IMG/VR virus record: IMGVR_UViG_3300027770_000223
Coordinates: 1-26,166 of that record
Direction: 5' to 3' (one strand)
Source: a virus
DNA length: 26,166 bases
Part shown: positions 1-11,000 of the stretch, one piece after another
Layout: every line of letters begins with the position of its first letter
Numbering within the stretch: position 1 is the first letter of the stretch
Made by a program: the position numbers and the translations under genes
The notes under the pieces: model-generated
The model's database searches: none
What the model saw: only the letters and a program-made list of their open reading frames with translations
Told to the model about the DNA's origin: nothing

Positions 1-10
1 ATTATTTTTA

Positions 11-688
11 TTACTGTTGATAATTATTATCCTCACCGCTATTAGGTTGGAATGAATTTTTAATATCGTTACTATTAATATCGGTTACTTGGTCTGAAGT
101 TAACACATAATCATTTTTTCCTGTTTTTTGCATTTCATCTTGTTTGTCGTCAAAAAAATCTGTTAACTTTTGATTGAAGGGGTAAGAGTCGTATGTTCTA
201 AGTTCCAATTTTTCTTGTGGAGTCTTTTCTCTATACTTTTCAATTTTATTTTCAAGAGTATTAAGTTTATTCATTATTGCATCCATCTCAGATAATTTTT
301 CTTCCATTTTAGAAATTTGGCTAAAAAGGTTTTCAAAATATTCATCTTGCTTTTTTTCAATATTTTTTTGTGAGTCAACTAAATCAGTAACATCAAGTTC
401 TTCAGATTCTAAACTTTCAGTTTCTTCTGATTCACCATCGTCATCTATTTTTTCAACATCCTTATCAACATCAACATCAATTACTTGAGGTGGTGTTGCG
501 GTTTCTGCGGATGGTACTCCTTCAGGTGCTGGTGGAGCAATTGCCCCTTGTTCGCCAGGTGCTGGTGCCAACGCACCTAAATCAGCTCCGGGTTCTTCTG
601 TTGGTGAAGGAGCGTTCTGTTCTGTAATATAATTATTGATACTTCTGTATCTTTCAATTTCGTTTAATATTTTTCTATCTAAGCTCAT
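11..688 (-). CDS. Acidic proline/alanine-rich coiled-coil protein, candidate internal or virion protein
   Basis: I do not recognise a named family. The 225 residues fall into four parts. The first is an N-terminal amphipathic segment (about 1-23) ending in Ile-Thr-Glu followed by Gln. The second is a Pro/Ala/Gly-rich low-complexity stretch (25-68). The third is a very acidic run (70-105), followed by a heptad-like coiled coil (about 108-153, pattern of I/L/M with K/E). The last is a polar tail rich in Asn, Asp and Gln. There is no signal peptide or membrane segment. The N-terminus resembles capsid-targeting leaders cut by T4-type prohead proteases after (I/L)-x-E. That is inference. The gene starts 4 bases after the stop of the upstream 74-aa gene, so both are probably translated from one late transcript. 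It is the last visible gene of the tail module. It could equally be a scaffold-like or tail-fibre accessory protein. Confidence 0.75.
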   Translation of the reverse strand: MSLDRKILNEIERYRSINNYITEQNAPSPTEEPGADLGALAPAPGEQGAIAPPAPEGVPSAETATPPQVIDVDVDKDVEKIDDDGESEETESLESEELDVTDLVDSQKNIEKKQDEYFENLFSQISKMEEKLSEMDAIMNKLNTLENKIEKYREKTPQEKLELRTYDSYPFNQKLTDFFDDKQDEMQKTGKNDYVLTSDQVTDINSNDIKNSFQPNSGEDNNYQQ

Positions 689-692
689 ATTT

Positions 693-917
693 TTATCCGT
701 TTAATAATTGTTTTATTCCCTTTGCGGTTTCAACTTTAACTCTTCTGTTTGTAGTAACTTGATGACCAGCCCTTTCAATAAGACCGTCTCTTTCTCTTAC
801 TGTATAACAATCTCCTGTATCTAAATCACAAACTTCTTTTGTTCCGTTTCCATTATCTTCCTCAGAATATCTAACAGATTTTCCAAGATAATTGTCTAAT
901 GTTGATTTTAAATTCAT
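693..917 (-). CDS. Small conserved-looking phage protein of unknown function
   Basis: This is a 74-residue soluble protein with no recognised domain. A central segment, about residues 29-49, has two cysteines seven positions apart (Cys-Asp-Leu-Asp-Thr-Gly-Asp-Cys) followed by Tyr-Thr-Val-Arg-Glu-Arg-Asp-Gly-Leu-Ile-Glu-Arg. This well-defined motif suggests a conserved fold rather than chance coding. The C-terminus is basic. It has its own gap upstream (918-956) containing a TATTTAT box 21 bases before the start, so it may head a two-gene unit with the 225-aa gene that follows after 4 bases. No function is proposed. Confidence 0.7.
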   Translation of the reverse strand: MNLKSTLDNYLGKSVRYSEEDNGNGTKEVCDLDTGDCYTVRERDGLIERAGHQVTTNRRVKVETAKGIKQLLNG

Positions 918-931
918 AAAATACTTTTTAT

Positions 932-938
932 ATAAATA
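932..938 (-). promoter_or_regulatory. TATTTAT box, candidate late promoter for the 74-aa/225-aa pair
   Basis: On the minus strand the 39-base gap between the hub-like gene and the 74-aa gene reads TATATTTATATAAAAAG, with TATTTAT starting 21 bases before the ATG. The same heptamer occurs before six other virion gene starts in this window. The gap is very AT-rich, so on its own this site would be weak evidence. Confidence 0.4.
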
Positions 939-956
939 TACGGTTAATGGATTAAA

Positions 957-3900
957 TTATTTCGGGACATACACAAGTTTAGATGCACTAGTTACCACTA
1001 TGTTTTTTGAACTACTAATAACAATATTATTTTCTTGTAAAACATTTTGTGCCGGTTTAGGTATAGAAACCACAATCATTTCACCACTAAGAATACTAAC
1101 ACCTGTTGTCACTAAAATACCATTAATTGTGACACCTGTCGTAAACTCTAATCCAACACCTTTAATAGTGATAATAGTACCTGTAGTTCCTGTTGACGGT
1201 GAAAAAGAATTAATCGTTGGTGGTGGGCAAGTAGGTGTTGGTGATGGTGCAATATTTAAATTATTTATTGTCTTAGTTGTTTCCACTAACGGAAGTGACC
1301 CTTCCAATAATTCTTTATTTTTAGAACTATTTAATCCAGCACTTTTAGCAGAATTTAATGCAGATTTAAAACTTGATATTGCCGTAGTATAATTTTTCAC
1401 ATCATACGCACTTTCACTAACTCCATTTGGAACCCAATAACATGAGTAATATTTTGGTAATCCTATTTGTAATATTCTATTAACATTATTAGATAATCTA
1501 GAAATCATAAAATTAATAAAGAAATCTAAATTTGCAAAAGCCGCTATTGGTTTCGATTCTGAATTAGAATTATTTTGTCCTCCAACATTTAAACAATAAT
1601 ACGTTGGTGAAAAATAATCACTAGTTGCTCCGTAATCTTGAACTAATTCTATATTAGCAATGTTATAATTAGATGCTTTAAAAACTCCTCCTGTTTCTTG
1701 AAGTGGGAAAGTTCTAATATAACATATTGAATATATTATTGTTTTTAATATTTCGTTATTAGTTCTGCTATTAATGGCATCAACCAATTGTTGCGGAGTT
1801 AAATTAGTCTGTACTTCGTTTTCAACAATATATTTTTCATAAGCCGGCGCTAATTTAGTAGTACAACTATTAGTTGTTGCTTTAGTATTATCAGACTTTT
1901 GAGATGTTTTTGCTGTTTTGTTTTCATTAGTAATTGTTACGTTAATTGCTTCTTCTTTTTTTGTTTTAATCATATCTTCTATTTTTGTTAATAGATTTTG
2001 ATTAATACTTTGAAGATAATTGTCAATTGAAGGTAAATCATATATTCCTTGTCTAGTTCCACTAAATTTTGTTTGGAATTGTCCAGGTGTTATTGTGTGA
2101 GATACTTCAGTAATAACATATGGTCCATTGAACATTGGTACGTGCCTAAGATTAAAATACATCATTGGTTGTATCATCGCATTACCAAAACTAACAACTT
2201 GGCATTGATAACTTCTTTGTTTATATAAATTATATAAACTTACATTTTGTGTTGCGACATTTCTTCCTGTAAAATTGCTAGACATGTCTAAATAGGTTTG
2301 AATGGTTTCGGAGGTTGCCTTTCCATTATCTTGTGAAACACTAAAAGAATAAAACACATTTTGATTTCTTATACCAATATCCACATTAAACCCAACACAC
2401 TTATTTGAAACCGCCCAATCTTTTTTATTTTTTAAATCTTCTATTAATGGATTTTCAGACGCTCTTCTCATTTCAAAAGAATCATCCCTAAATCTAAAAT
2501 TACCTTTTGGTAAATCTAACAGTCCTGACGGTTTGCTAGCATAAAAACAAACCATTTTTGGGCTTGAGTTTCTATAATCAACATTTAAAAATGTTCCCCA
2601 CATGTTATTTGCAAAAGCCAATGAACCTTCAGCATTATCTTGTATAAGTCCATTTACATCTTGTACATTATAAAAATTAACATATGCCGGTAATGGCATT
2701 ATTACAAAATTATTTTTTATCAAAATACCGCTTATGAGTGTATACACACTCATTTTCATATTTAAAGAATTGGCGTTTATTGTATTTTTTAAACTAAAAA
2801 TATCTACTAAAATTGTATCTCCAATATTTCTTGACGCTCTATCCAAAAACATAAAATCTTCAAATAAAGTTTTTGTTTTAAAATCAGAACCAGCAATCCA
2901 TTTATCATTTATTGCTTTGAATGATTCATAAGTTTCAACTTTACCGACTTGTCCATCAACTGCACTTTGTATTGTTTTTTCAGGTAGTTGTTGATAATTT
3001 GGTAATGTTGCTCTTACTTTGGTTAAAGTTGTATTAAAAAAGTTGTATTGCAAATTTGTCATATCACTCAAATACAAATATAAATCCGCTTTAAATTCTA
3101 CACTATTGAGCGATGTATTATTTAATTTTTGTGTTGCATACATTTTAATTAGTTGATTACATATGACAATATTATCAACACTAAATTCTATGTTATTATC
3201 AATAAAAAAATCAGTGATAAAAGAACCGGTATTTTTATATACTAATTCAGGTATAGTTGAAAATCCAACTTCCGTTTCTAAGGCCAACCATTCAGATGGA
3301 TAATTTATTTTAGAACTTTGAAGAGTTGTTTGTCCTGATTTTGAAGGTAAACTACCAACAACATACGGATTAAACTGAATCGGACTATCTACTATTGGTG
3401 TTGTGTTTAATGAAATGAATGAATCAAAAACCCTTCTATTATAATTTGATGGATTACCATATCTCAAAATAACATCATATTCTAAAAAAGATTTTATAAT
3501 ATTTACATAATTTGTTAACTGATTGTTTATAGTATCTTCAAAATATATTTGTTCTGATGTTGTTTTGTCTTTAGGGTTTATTGTCATTAAATGTCTAAAT
3601 AAAAGTTGGAAATTTTTAAACCCACTATTCATATCAATTTGAGACGCATCAATAGGTTCAAATGTAATCAACCCTAAATCTATATCTGTAACTGGTTTAC
3701 AAAAATTTAAAAACTCTTGTTCAAATTTATCCAAAACATTTTTATCAAAAACAGAAAATATTTCTTCTATTTTTGAATATGTGTTAACCGACAATAAAGA
3801 CATTGGAGTTTGTTCCGTTGTTTTAGGGTCAATAAAATTTAAATAAGAATCTGGTTCTGGTTTAACCGTTTGGTCATTATCAAAATAACCGTAGTTGGAA

Positions 3901-6900
3901 GAACCCCATAATAATCTAACTGAACCATTATACATTGAGGGGTTGTTTGTTAAATCCACAACTGTGGTATTTCCAATAAAACATTCTGATTTTGTTTGAT
4001 TAAACTTTGCACCGAAAGAAGGGACAACAAAATACTTTTCTTCTTTAGTGTTGTCTTTTGGAGCACAATCTGAACCACTTAAGTAATCATCTATTTTATC
4101 CGGTAATAAAACAGACCAAGTTTTTAAATTTAATGCCTTGTACCCTTGAATCCCACTAATGTTAGAACCTTGTAAGTTAAATATTTTTAACCCATTATTA
4201 ACACTTTTTTGAATCTCTTCGCTCGTATATCCACTATATAAATCATACCCATTATAAAATACATTAAAATCATTAACCACTTTTGGATAAAATCCTGGTT
4301 GTAATTTTATTGTTGGTCGACCTTCGTCTATTTGAACTTCTTCTTGTAAAACAATATTTGTTTCATTAACTTCTCCTGTATTTGTAAAAGTATATTCTTT
4401 ATCTATCGAATTTGTTATTGGGTCATAATTTTCAGTATAATTAAAATTACTCCATATTCCATCCAATATATCAATACCAGATTCTTTATATTTTTTATAC
4501 CTATACCATAAAGAACCAAATTTTAAAACCCACGGATATGGCATCTTATGTATTGCTCCAAATTTCTTTAAACATGATGAGATATAATCCAAATTTTCAC
4601 TGTTTAAAGATTGGTATCTTTCTCTCAAAGATGCTAATGGTAATGAGTTTAAGAAAAGATATGCCGCTTGAATATATGGGTGTTTATCTTTTCCTCTTAC
4701 ATTATATACACCATTTTGAATTGCGTTTATAAAATAAGGTGTGTTTAAAATTGACGTTGTTTTTTTACTCGTATTAAGTATTGTTGGTATCTGATTTCCC
4801 GTATTTTTATTTGGAGAAACAAAATAACAATACCCTTCACTAGGAATAAAGTCTTTTGGTTTTCTTTTAAAATAAAAAGCGTTTAATTCTTCAGAATTTG
4901 TTATTGCAGGTATACTAACATTTAAATATGAAAAATTTGTAACAGGTCTATTAATTGTATAGTTATATACATCATTAAAATTGGCAATTACATTTCTATC
5001 TTGAAAAACAGTTAAAACTTTATTTGTATTATAAACATATTGATTTTGATTATTAGAACTCAAATTCATATTTTTAGTCACCCATTCATTATTTGTAAAA
5101 GGATATGTATCAACAATTAAAGGTTCATTTGATGCGTTTTTTACTAATTGAGTTAATGCTGGCGATTGCGGACTATTCTGTGGTGTCTTACCTAAATTGG
5201 TAACATTTAAAATACTAAATGAATTTTCAGTAATACCTTTAATATATGGAGTAACATAAAAGTCTTTTATAAAATCTTGATACGCTCTTCCCGTTCCTTG
5301 GTTTGATATATCTTTCAAAAAAGATTGATAATCGTTCGAATTATAATTAAAGTTTTTTAACTTTAATGCCAAATAAGGTGAGCTAACACCTAAACTAGTA
5401 ACAATATTATTAGTTTCTGTTTCAATGTTTAAAGTGATTAAATCACTAACTTGATTTTGATTTGCTCTTATTAAACCAGAATAATGAGATGTTAATAATT
5501 GTCTTTCCCAAATTTCATAAAAGAACTTAATTTCTTCCTTATTTTGATAAGCAATTCCTGTTTGCGGAAATTCAATAGCGTTTATATTAATTAAATTTGT
5601 TACTGTATTAGAATCTGTTGTAGGTTGTGATGTTGGATTATCAGCCCTTTTAACAAGTCCTCTCAAAAATTCTTCAACAAACTCAACTTCAGGCCATACT
5701 TGATAATTCCATCCTTGTGTTTGGTCAACAATTGATGGGTCGGCAATATATTTTAACTGAAATCTTCCTTTTTTATCTTCTGGTGTTTCCACAAAAAATT
5801 GTGGCCAAGGGTAAACAGGTATTTGTGATGTGGATAATCCTTGATTTTCTTGTTGGGCTCCGCTAGAAATAGGAACTTTGTCTTTTGTTTCAGTGCTTGG
5901 TGCTGATGAAGGGTTATCTAAAATTGCCTGTTTTCTTATTGGGTCATATTTTACATTCCACGCATTTGTATGTACATCATCCATTAAACGAATAAAAGCT
6001 TCCGCAGATGCCATAATAACTGCCGTTATATTTCTTACTGTTGGTTTAAACCCAATTCCTGTTGCAGAACTTTCAATTTTTTTAGCTAAATCCGCAGTTA
6101 ACAATGTTTCGTATTCTGACAATTTTTTATTTGCTTCGGCTTCCATTCTTGAAATGGTCTTATCAAATCGTTCTTCTCCATCAAATACAAAAAAACTAGG
6201 CATAACAATTGCCTTTGGTATTGGTACTTGAATGTTAGCAATTCCAATATCTACCGTTTCAATATCAAAAGTTAATTTAAATAAATCTTTATATGTTTCT
6301 ATTATTTTTTTTATACTTTCAGCTGTTGCTGTTGTAACACCAGTTTGTCTTTTTGTTGTTTCTTTCCAATCTATTAAATTAAAATTAACATCTTTTTTAA
6401 AAATATCATATTTAATACTATTTTTAATTTCGGTTTTTGATTTATTACCTAACGTTGGGTTATTCGCTAAAAGTCCATTATATCTCTCAACAATTTCTTT
6501 TAGTTTTGTTTCTGCACCACTTTTTGCCGCAGTATCAAGATTTTCTCTAAAAGTATAAACTAAAGTTTTATCGATTAAAATAATTGGCCTTGGATTTAAA
6601 AATGTGTTAAACCAAGAATTTTGAGCCGCCCTTATTTCATCAAAGTATTTTTTTAAATTTTCTTTATATGTTCTAATATTTGTCAGTGGTTCCAAGTCCG
6701 CCTTTTTATATGAATCCGCAATTGTTTTTTCAAAATTGTCTAATTTGGCTGATAATTGAATTAAGGTAAGTTCTGGAAAATTTGGAGCGAGTAATCCTTT
6801 TGATTTATATTCACTATAAACTTCAACAATTTTTTGATATCCTTTTTCAGTCAATAGTTGTTCAACAATAGCATCTTTACTATTTGACGCTTGTTTATTA

Positions 6901-7751
6901 TTTCCTGATTGTTTTACTTGTCCTTCCACATTTGTATTGTTTTGTGACAAATCTGTTACTGATTTTGTCACATCAAATTTTTGACTATACATGTTTGGTG
7001 TGGCAACCAAATTACCCACTGAAATCTCATTTAATACGTTGAATTTAAATCCATGAAAATTTAAAGTAACTTGGTAATTACCACTAAATGAATTAAATCT
7101 AGCATTAAATTTTTCAAGATTTAACTGATATCTTATGGCTTGTCCATAATACCCTTTTAAAGTTAAATAAAAGGGACAAAACGGCATGTTAAAAAACGCC
7201 GAATACGGTGAGTTATTTCCAAGTTGGAATAATGCCTTTCCTTGTACGTCTTCAAGTTCAATTGTAACTGATGGTATAAAAGATGTATTTGTATTTACAA
7301 CTATACTTGTAATACCAAGTAGTCCATTATCAATCACATTTTGTGGGTCAACAACAGTATTTACAACATATGGCTTACTACCATCTTTAGGATAAATTGT
7401 TTCCTCTTTAGGTTGATTTTGACCAGTTTGATTTACAGTGTTTTTACCTGTAAGTTCATCATAATAACCATCATCCAAATATCCGTTTTTTGAAGGTTTT
7501 AAAAAATTTATTTTGGCAATCGATAATGTTCTTAGTCTATCTTCAGGACTACCTCCAATAGCCAACTTAGTTCTTGGAACTATTTCTGCCTCAAGATTAG
7601 CATACATAACCATATTTTCATGGTCAATTAATCTTTCAGATACTTTTCCAAAAGCGTCAATTGTTTTATTTGGGTCAACAACAATAATATTATTGTAGTC
7701 AAATTCAACAAGAATGTTTCCGCTATTATCTGATGTATATTTACCTGCCAT
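957..7751 (-). CDS. Giant baseplate hub-like protein with cell-wall-hydrolase-like region and C-terminal IPT/TIG domain
   Basis: This 2264-residue protein is probably part of the central baseplate/hub that the tail uses for attachment and wall penetration. A beta-rich region at about 145-245 looks like a tail hub building block. At about 1856-1905 the pattern Gly-x5-Pro followed by Phe-Asn-Gly-Pro-Tyr-x-Ile-Thr-x-Val-x-His, Pro-Gly-x-Phe-x-Thr and Gly-x-Arg matches the beta-barrel of gp27/late-control-D-type hub proteins. At about 1963-2150 a region with Gln-Glu-Thr-Gly-Gly (Glu near 2019), Asn-Tyr-Asn-Ile and a helical tail resembles glucosaminidase/lysozyme-type domains. This is weaker. A Pro/Thr linker then leads to an IPT/TIG Ig-like domain (about 2178-2262; Ser-Pro-Ser-Thr-Gly, Gly-x-Gly-Leu). 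The middle 1500 residues are Asn/Ser/Thr-rich and not recognised. The start overlaps the upstream gene by 11 bases, implying coupled translation. T4 gp27 is about 390 residues, so this is greatly enlarged. Confidence 0.7.
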   Translation of the reverse strand: MAGKYTSDNSGNILVEFDYNNIIVVDPNKTIDAFGKVSERLIDHENMVMYANLEAEIVPRTKLAIGGSPEDRLRTLSIAKINFLKPSKNGYLDDGYYDELTGKNTVNQTGQNQPKEETIYPKDGSKPYVVNTVVDPQNVIDNGLLGITSIVVNTNTSFIPSVTIELEDVQGKALFQLGNNSPYSAFFNMPFCPFYLTLKGYYGQAIRYQLNLEKFNARFNSFSGNYQVTLNFHGFKFNVLNEISVGNLVATPNMYSQKFDVTKSVTDLSQNNTNVEGQVKQSGNNKQASNSKDAIVEQLLTEKGYQKIVEVYSEYKSKGLLAPNFPELTLIQLSAKLDNFEKTIADSYKKADLEPLTNIRTYKENLKKYFDEIRAAQNSWFNTFLNPRPIILIDKTLVYTFRENLDTAAKSGAETKLKEIVERYNGLLANNPTLGNKSKTEIKNSIKYDIFKKDVNFNLIDWKETTKRQTGVTTATAESIKKIIETYKDLFKLTFDIETVDIGIANIQVPIPKAIVMPSFFVFDGEERFDKTISRMEAEANKKLSEYETLLTADLAKKIESSATGIGFKPTVRNITAVIMASAEAFIRLMDDVHTNAWNVKYDPIRKQAILDNPSSAPSTETKDKVPISSGAQQENQGLSTSQIPVYPWPQFFVETPEDKKGRFQLKYIADPSIVDQTQGWNYQVWPEVEFVEEFLRGLVKRADNPTSQPTTDSNTVTNLININAIEFPQTGIAYQNKEEIKFFYEIWERQLLTSHYSGLIRANQNQVSDLITLNIETETNNIVTSLGVSSPYLALKLKNFNYNSNDYQSFLKDISNQGTGRAYQDFIKDFYVTPYIKGITENSFSILNVTNLGKTPQNSPQSPALTQLVKNASNEPLIVDTYPFTNNEWVTKNMNLSSNNQNQYVYNTNKVLTVFQDRNVIANFNDVYNYTINRPVTNFSYLNVSIPAITNSEELNAFYFKRKPKDFIPSEGYCYFVSPNKNTGNQIPTILNTSKKTTSILNTPYFINAIQNGVYNVRGKDKHPYIQAAYLFLNSLPLASLRERYQSLNSENLDYISSCLKKFGAIHKMPYPWVLKFGSLWYRYKKYKESGIDILDGIWSNFNYTENYDPITNSIDKEYTFTNTGEVNETNIVLQEEVQIDEGRPTIKLQPGFYPKVVNDFNVFYNGYDLYSGYTSEEIQKSVNNGLKIFNLQGSNISGIQGYKALNLKTWSVLLPDKIDDYLSGSDCAPKDNTKEEKYFVVPSFGAKFNQTKSECFIGNTTVVDLTNNPSMYNGSVRLLWGSSNYGYFDNDQTVKPEPDSYLNFIDPKTTEQTPMSLLSVNTYSKIEEIFSVFDKNVLDKFEQEFLNFCKPVTDIDLGLITFEPIDASQIDMNSGFKNFQLLFRHLMTINPKDKTTSEQIYFEDTINNQLTNYVNIIKSFLEYDVILRYGNPSNYNRRVFDSFISLNTTPIVDSPIQFNPYVVGSLPSKSGQTTLQSSKINYPSEWLALETEVGFSTIPELVYKNTGSFITDFFIDNNIEFSVDNIVICNQLIKMYATQKLNNTSLNSVEFKADLYLYLSDMTNLQYNFFNTTLTKVRATLPNYQQLPEKTIQSAVDGQVGKVETYESFKAINDKWIAGSDFKTKTLFEDFMFLDRASRNIGDTILVDIFSLKNTINANSLNMKMSVYTLISGILIKNNFVIMPLPAYVNFYNVQDVNGLIQDNAEGSLAFANNMWGTFLNVDYRNSSPKMVCFYASKPSGLLDLPKGNFRFRDDSFEMRRASENPLIEDLKNKKDWAVSNKCVGFNVDIGIRNQNVFYSFSVSQDNGKATSETIQTYLDMSSNFTGRNVATQNVSLYNLYKQRSYQCQVVSFGNAMIQPMMYFNLRHVPMFNGPYVITEVSHTITPGQFQTKFSGTRQGIYDLPSIDNYLQSINQNLLTKIEDMIKTKKEEAINVTITNENKTAKTSQKSDNTKATTNSCTTKLAPAYEKYIVENEVQTNLTPQQLVDAINSRTNNEILKTIIYSICYIRTFPLQETGGVFKASNYNIANIELVQDYGATSDYFSPTYYCLNVGGQNNSNSESKPIAAFANLDFFINFMISRLSNNVNRILQIGLPKYYSCYWVPNGVSESAYDVKNYTTAISSFKSALNSAKSAGLNSSKNKELLEGSLPLVETTKTINNLNIAPSPTPTCPPPTINSFSPSTGTTGTIITIKGVGLEFTTGVTINGILVTTGVSILSGEMIVVSIPKPAQNVLQENNIVISSSKNIVVTSASKLVYVPK

Positions 7752-8064
7752 AATAATAAAAATGATTTTCTAATGAAGCTTTATAATCTTGTAAAGATGG
7801 TATTAAAGGAAAAGGTATTATTAATACCGCACCATCATATATATAATTTTCTAACCCTCCAAATTGAGGATTTGCTTGCAAAATTAACCATCCAAAATAA
7901 GGTGAGTTATAATATTCTTGAGAAACTTTATCTAACCTACTTTTAGCAACTTTATATATATAAGCTTTATCAGTTGTCTTTTGAGGCAAATAAACAAAAG
8001 GAACTACTGTTTGTTCTCCATTTATTAAAAATTCGTTATATCTATTATAGTAAGGAAATCCCAT
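7741..8064 (-). CDS. LysM-like baseplate wedge protein (T4 gp53-like)
   Basis: This is a 107-residue protein. Residues about 33-88 read as a LysM-like/tail-protein-X fold: Val-Ala-x-Ser-Arg-Leu-Asp-Lys-Val-Ser at the first strand and helix, then Tyr-x2-Ser-Pro-Tyr-Phe-Gly-Trp-Leu-Ile-Leu-Gln-Ala-Asn-Pro, then Ile-Tyr-Asp-Gly and the terminal strand Leu-Ile-Ile-Pro-Phe-Pro. This is the signature of phage wedge proteins such as T4 gp53, which joins neighbouring wedges in the baseplate. T4 gp53 is nearly twice as long, so only the core is kept here. The start codon shares a base with the stop of the 1685-aa gene (TAATG), and the 3' end overlaps the hub-like gene by 11 bases. The three are therefore one tightly coupled translation unit. 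The assignment to a wedge/hub LysM protein is fairly sure, equivalence to gp53 less so. Confidence 0.75.
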   Translation of the reverse strand: MGFPYYNRYNEFLINGEQTVVPFVYLPQKTTDKAYIYKVAKSRLDKVSQEYYNSPYFGWLILQANPQFGGLENYIYDGAVLIIPFPLIPSLQDYKASLENHFYYYGR

Positions 8065-11000
8065 TAATTTAATTTTATTTTAGAAACATATACATTTGTT
8101 CCAACCGAAGTGTTCCATGTTTTTGTGTTAGTATTTTGATTTCCAGTTTGTGTTGCGTTATTCAAACTGATAATTAATTTTTTTTGTTCACTCCCTGGAT
8201 TATTTGAAGTTTTATAAGTAAACATTCTTTTTTTGTTTTTTGGAAAAGGCGTATATACCACAAAATCCTTAAACGCACCTTTTTCAATACTATTTAGGAA
8301 TTCTGTTGTAATACTATTTTCATTTTCAAATTTAGGTTTTGCAATACTTAACCAATAAAAAGAAAATTCTTTGTCTATATCAGTATTTCCATTACCAAGT
8401 ATAGTTGAATTATTCATAATATCACCAATAATTTCTTTTTTAAACGTTTGAAAATTTTTATCGTCAATAATGTCGTTTGATAAAATCATATACATTCGTC
8501 TGAAAGTTTTATTACTAAATTCTTCCAATTTACTAAATGGATTAAAAACCTCTTTTAATAAAGTTTTTGCACTTGTATTATCATTTTCACTATTTCCACC
8601 ATATAATAAATAACCATTATAATTTGTTGACTCATATTTAAACGACACCGGATTTTGTGCTAATTGATAATACCCAATTAATCCATCTCCAATTTTTTTA
8701 ATATCTTGATTTAATTCGTCTAAAGTTGTACCAACACTTCCTTGATAAACATCTGTTGTTCCGCTAATATTGTATATTACAGTATTGCCATTTTTTTCTT
8801 GATATCCATCAGTTCCTTCCGTTGGAGTTGGTGGATACAACAATACGTTAGCCTTACTAAGATAATGTATATAATTTTGTTGAGCGATTGTGATACTTTG
8901 TGTTATCTGTGTTATATCGTTTTGATATCTTGATTTTTTATTTTTAATAAAATTACCATAATTATGCTTTAACTGCCTAATAACTTTTTCAGAAAACCCA
9001 AGTTTTTTTTGTGACATGTACTTTATAAATCTATCCTGTTCTTCTTCATTATCGGTTTTAATGTTAGATATTAAATCGTCAAATACTTTATCTATTCTAT
9101 AAGCTAATCCATTCTTTTTACTATCTAAATTTGGTTTTCCAATTAATTGTACATTAAAGATTGTATTTGATAATAAATTTCCATCAACATATAACCTTTC
9201 AGCCGTCCAATTTTGAAGTAACGCATTATTATATTGTTTAAGAGATTCTTTACTTTTATTAATAAAATTGATAAAATAATTTTGAGATGCTTCGGAAAAA
9301 TTATCCATAAATGTTGCATAAGATATTGTTCCTGAAGTGTCTCCGCTTTGATTTTTTACTGTTGAAATTATTGACCCGATAGTATCACCATTAGATTGTC
9401 CATTATTGTTTTGAACTTGATTTGTTGTTGGTGGAACAGTTTTTAGATAATCTGAAAAGTTTTTATCTATGATTTTTAAACTGTCATCAGTTACATCCGC
9501 TCTATCATCATACATTTCAGTATTAGCATAATAATTAAACGATAAAGCATTTTGAAGTTTATCAACAGCCGTTTTTAATCCGCTACCTCCAACAAAATTA
9601 AATCCTAATGTAATGTTTGCAATCATTGGTTGTATTCCAATTCCTTCAGGATTTAAATCTAAATTTTCATAAGTTATATTTAAACTTGTTGGAATAATTT
9701 TGGTATTATAAAAATCACCGACTCTTAAAACTAAAACAGGTGGAGAACCAAATGCTGTGTTTGTTGCATCATTGTACTGTAATTCTGGTTTACCGTCAGG
9801 TGAATTTTGTTTTATTGTTGGTATTGTATCTCCAGGTCTCATACACTGTTGTAAAAAAGTAAGTCTAGAATTTAATCCTTCAGGTGTTGTAGAATGAAAA
9901 GCCGGTTGAAAAAATTTTAATTTTTCTTTTAGATTATCATAAACCATAGGTGTATCCTGTTTTATTGTTTCAAAATAATCACATTCTGACAATAAGGCCC
10001 TTAAGACTTTTTTTGTTATATTATCATTAGGTTTAGGATTTTGTTCTAAATTTTGTGGTTTTGTTGTTGCCGGAATTCTTGTTCCAACTAAAACATCTGG
10101 TGGGTTTTGTTGTGTTACATTTACTGGTTCTTGTGGTGGTGGTTGTTTTAGCGTTGATGTTATAGATGATATGTACGCTCTTCTACAAGCCATAGCATTT
10201 GTAGTATAAATTTCTTTAGAAATTTTTTGATTGTCTCCATCATTGTCACTACAACTAACTTTTTCTGCAGGCATAAATTTAGCAGATTTTGCATCATATT
10301 TTAATACTTCAGCATTTTCCCCTAAAGCCTTTCCTTTATTAATAATTAATCTTGTTGTTTTAATCCACTTTTGGATGGTGGTGTTTGATGAAAAAAATAT
10401 AAACGCAGAATCAATTCTTTTTTCAGATAGTGTTTGATTATATGTTTTTGATGCTGGAGGTGAAGTTGTTCCATCAATAGTTATTGTTACAGTTCCTTCT
10501 GTATTATTAGTTAATTGTTTGTCTAGTTCATTTATAAAATCATATAACTTATCATAGTTAGATGTTACAACGCTATTAAAAAATGATGAGGTTTGTTCTG
10601 AAGTGCTTGGTGATTGTTGTTGATAATATGTTTTATTACCTGATGATGTATATCTACTATATTCGGTATCGTAATTAACACCAAAAGTTTTTGGATAATC
10701 ATTTCCAAAATAAAACCCCAAATTTTCAAAAGTTTTAAATGTTACTTCTGGCGCAGAATTTGCACCATTACTTGAGGTAACCGGTTGACTAGCGCTATTA
10801 CCAGGAGAGTTATTACCAGATTGTACTGTTTGAAGTGAGTATTGTAGTTGTTCTTTTGTTAAATTTTTTGATGAAATCGCATCTTGTAAGTTTTGTAAAT
10901 CATTTGGTGGTATTGTATAATATTTTTTAGCCAATTCATATAAGTCATATTTTAAACATCCTGCAAAAAAAGATTCTAACATTTGGTCTATTCTTGCTTT

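Noticed and set aside
892-1392. Plus-strand open frame of 166 codons opposite the end of the hub-like gene
   Set aside because: It lies wholly antisense to a well-supported TIG-domain coding region. Its translation is hydrophobic and repetitive (Val/Ile/Thr-rich), as expected of the complement of a Thr/Val/Asn-rich gene, and it shows no family pattern.
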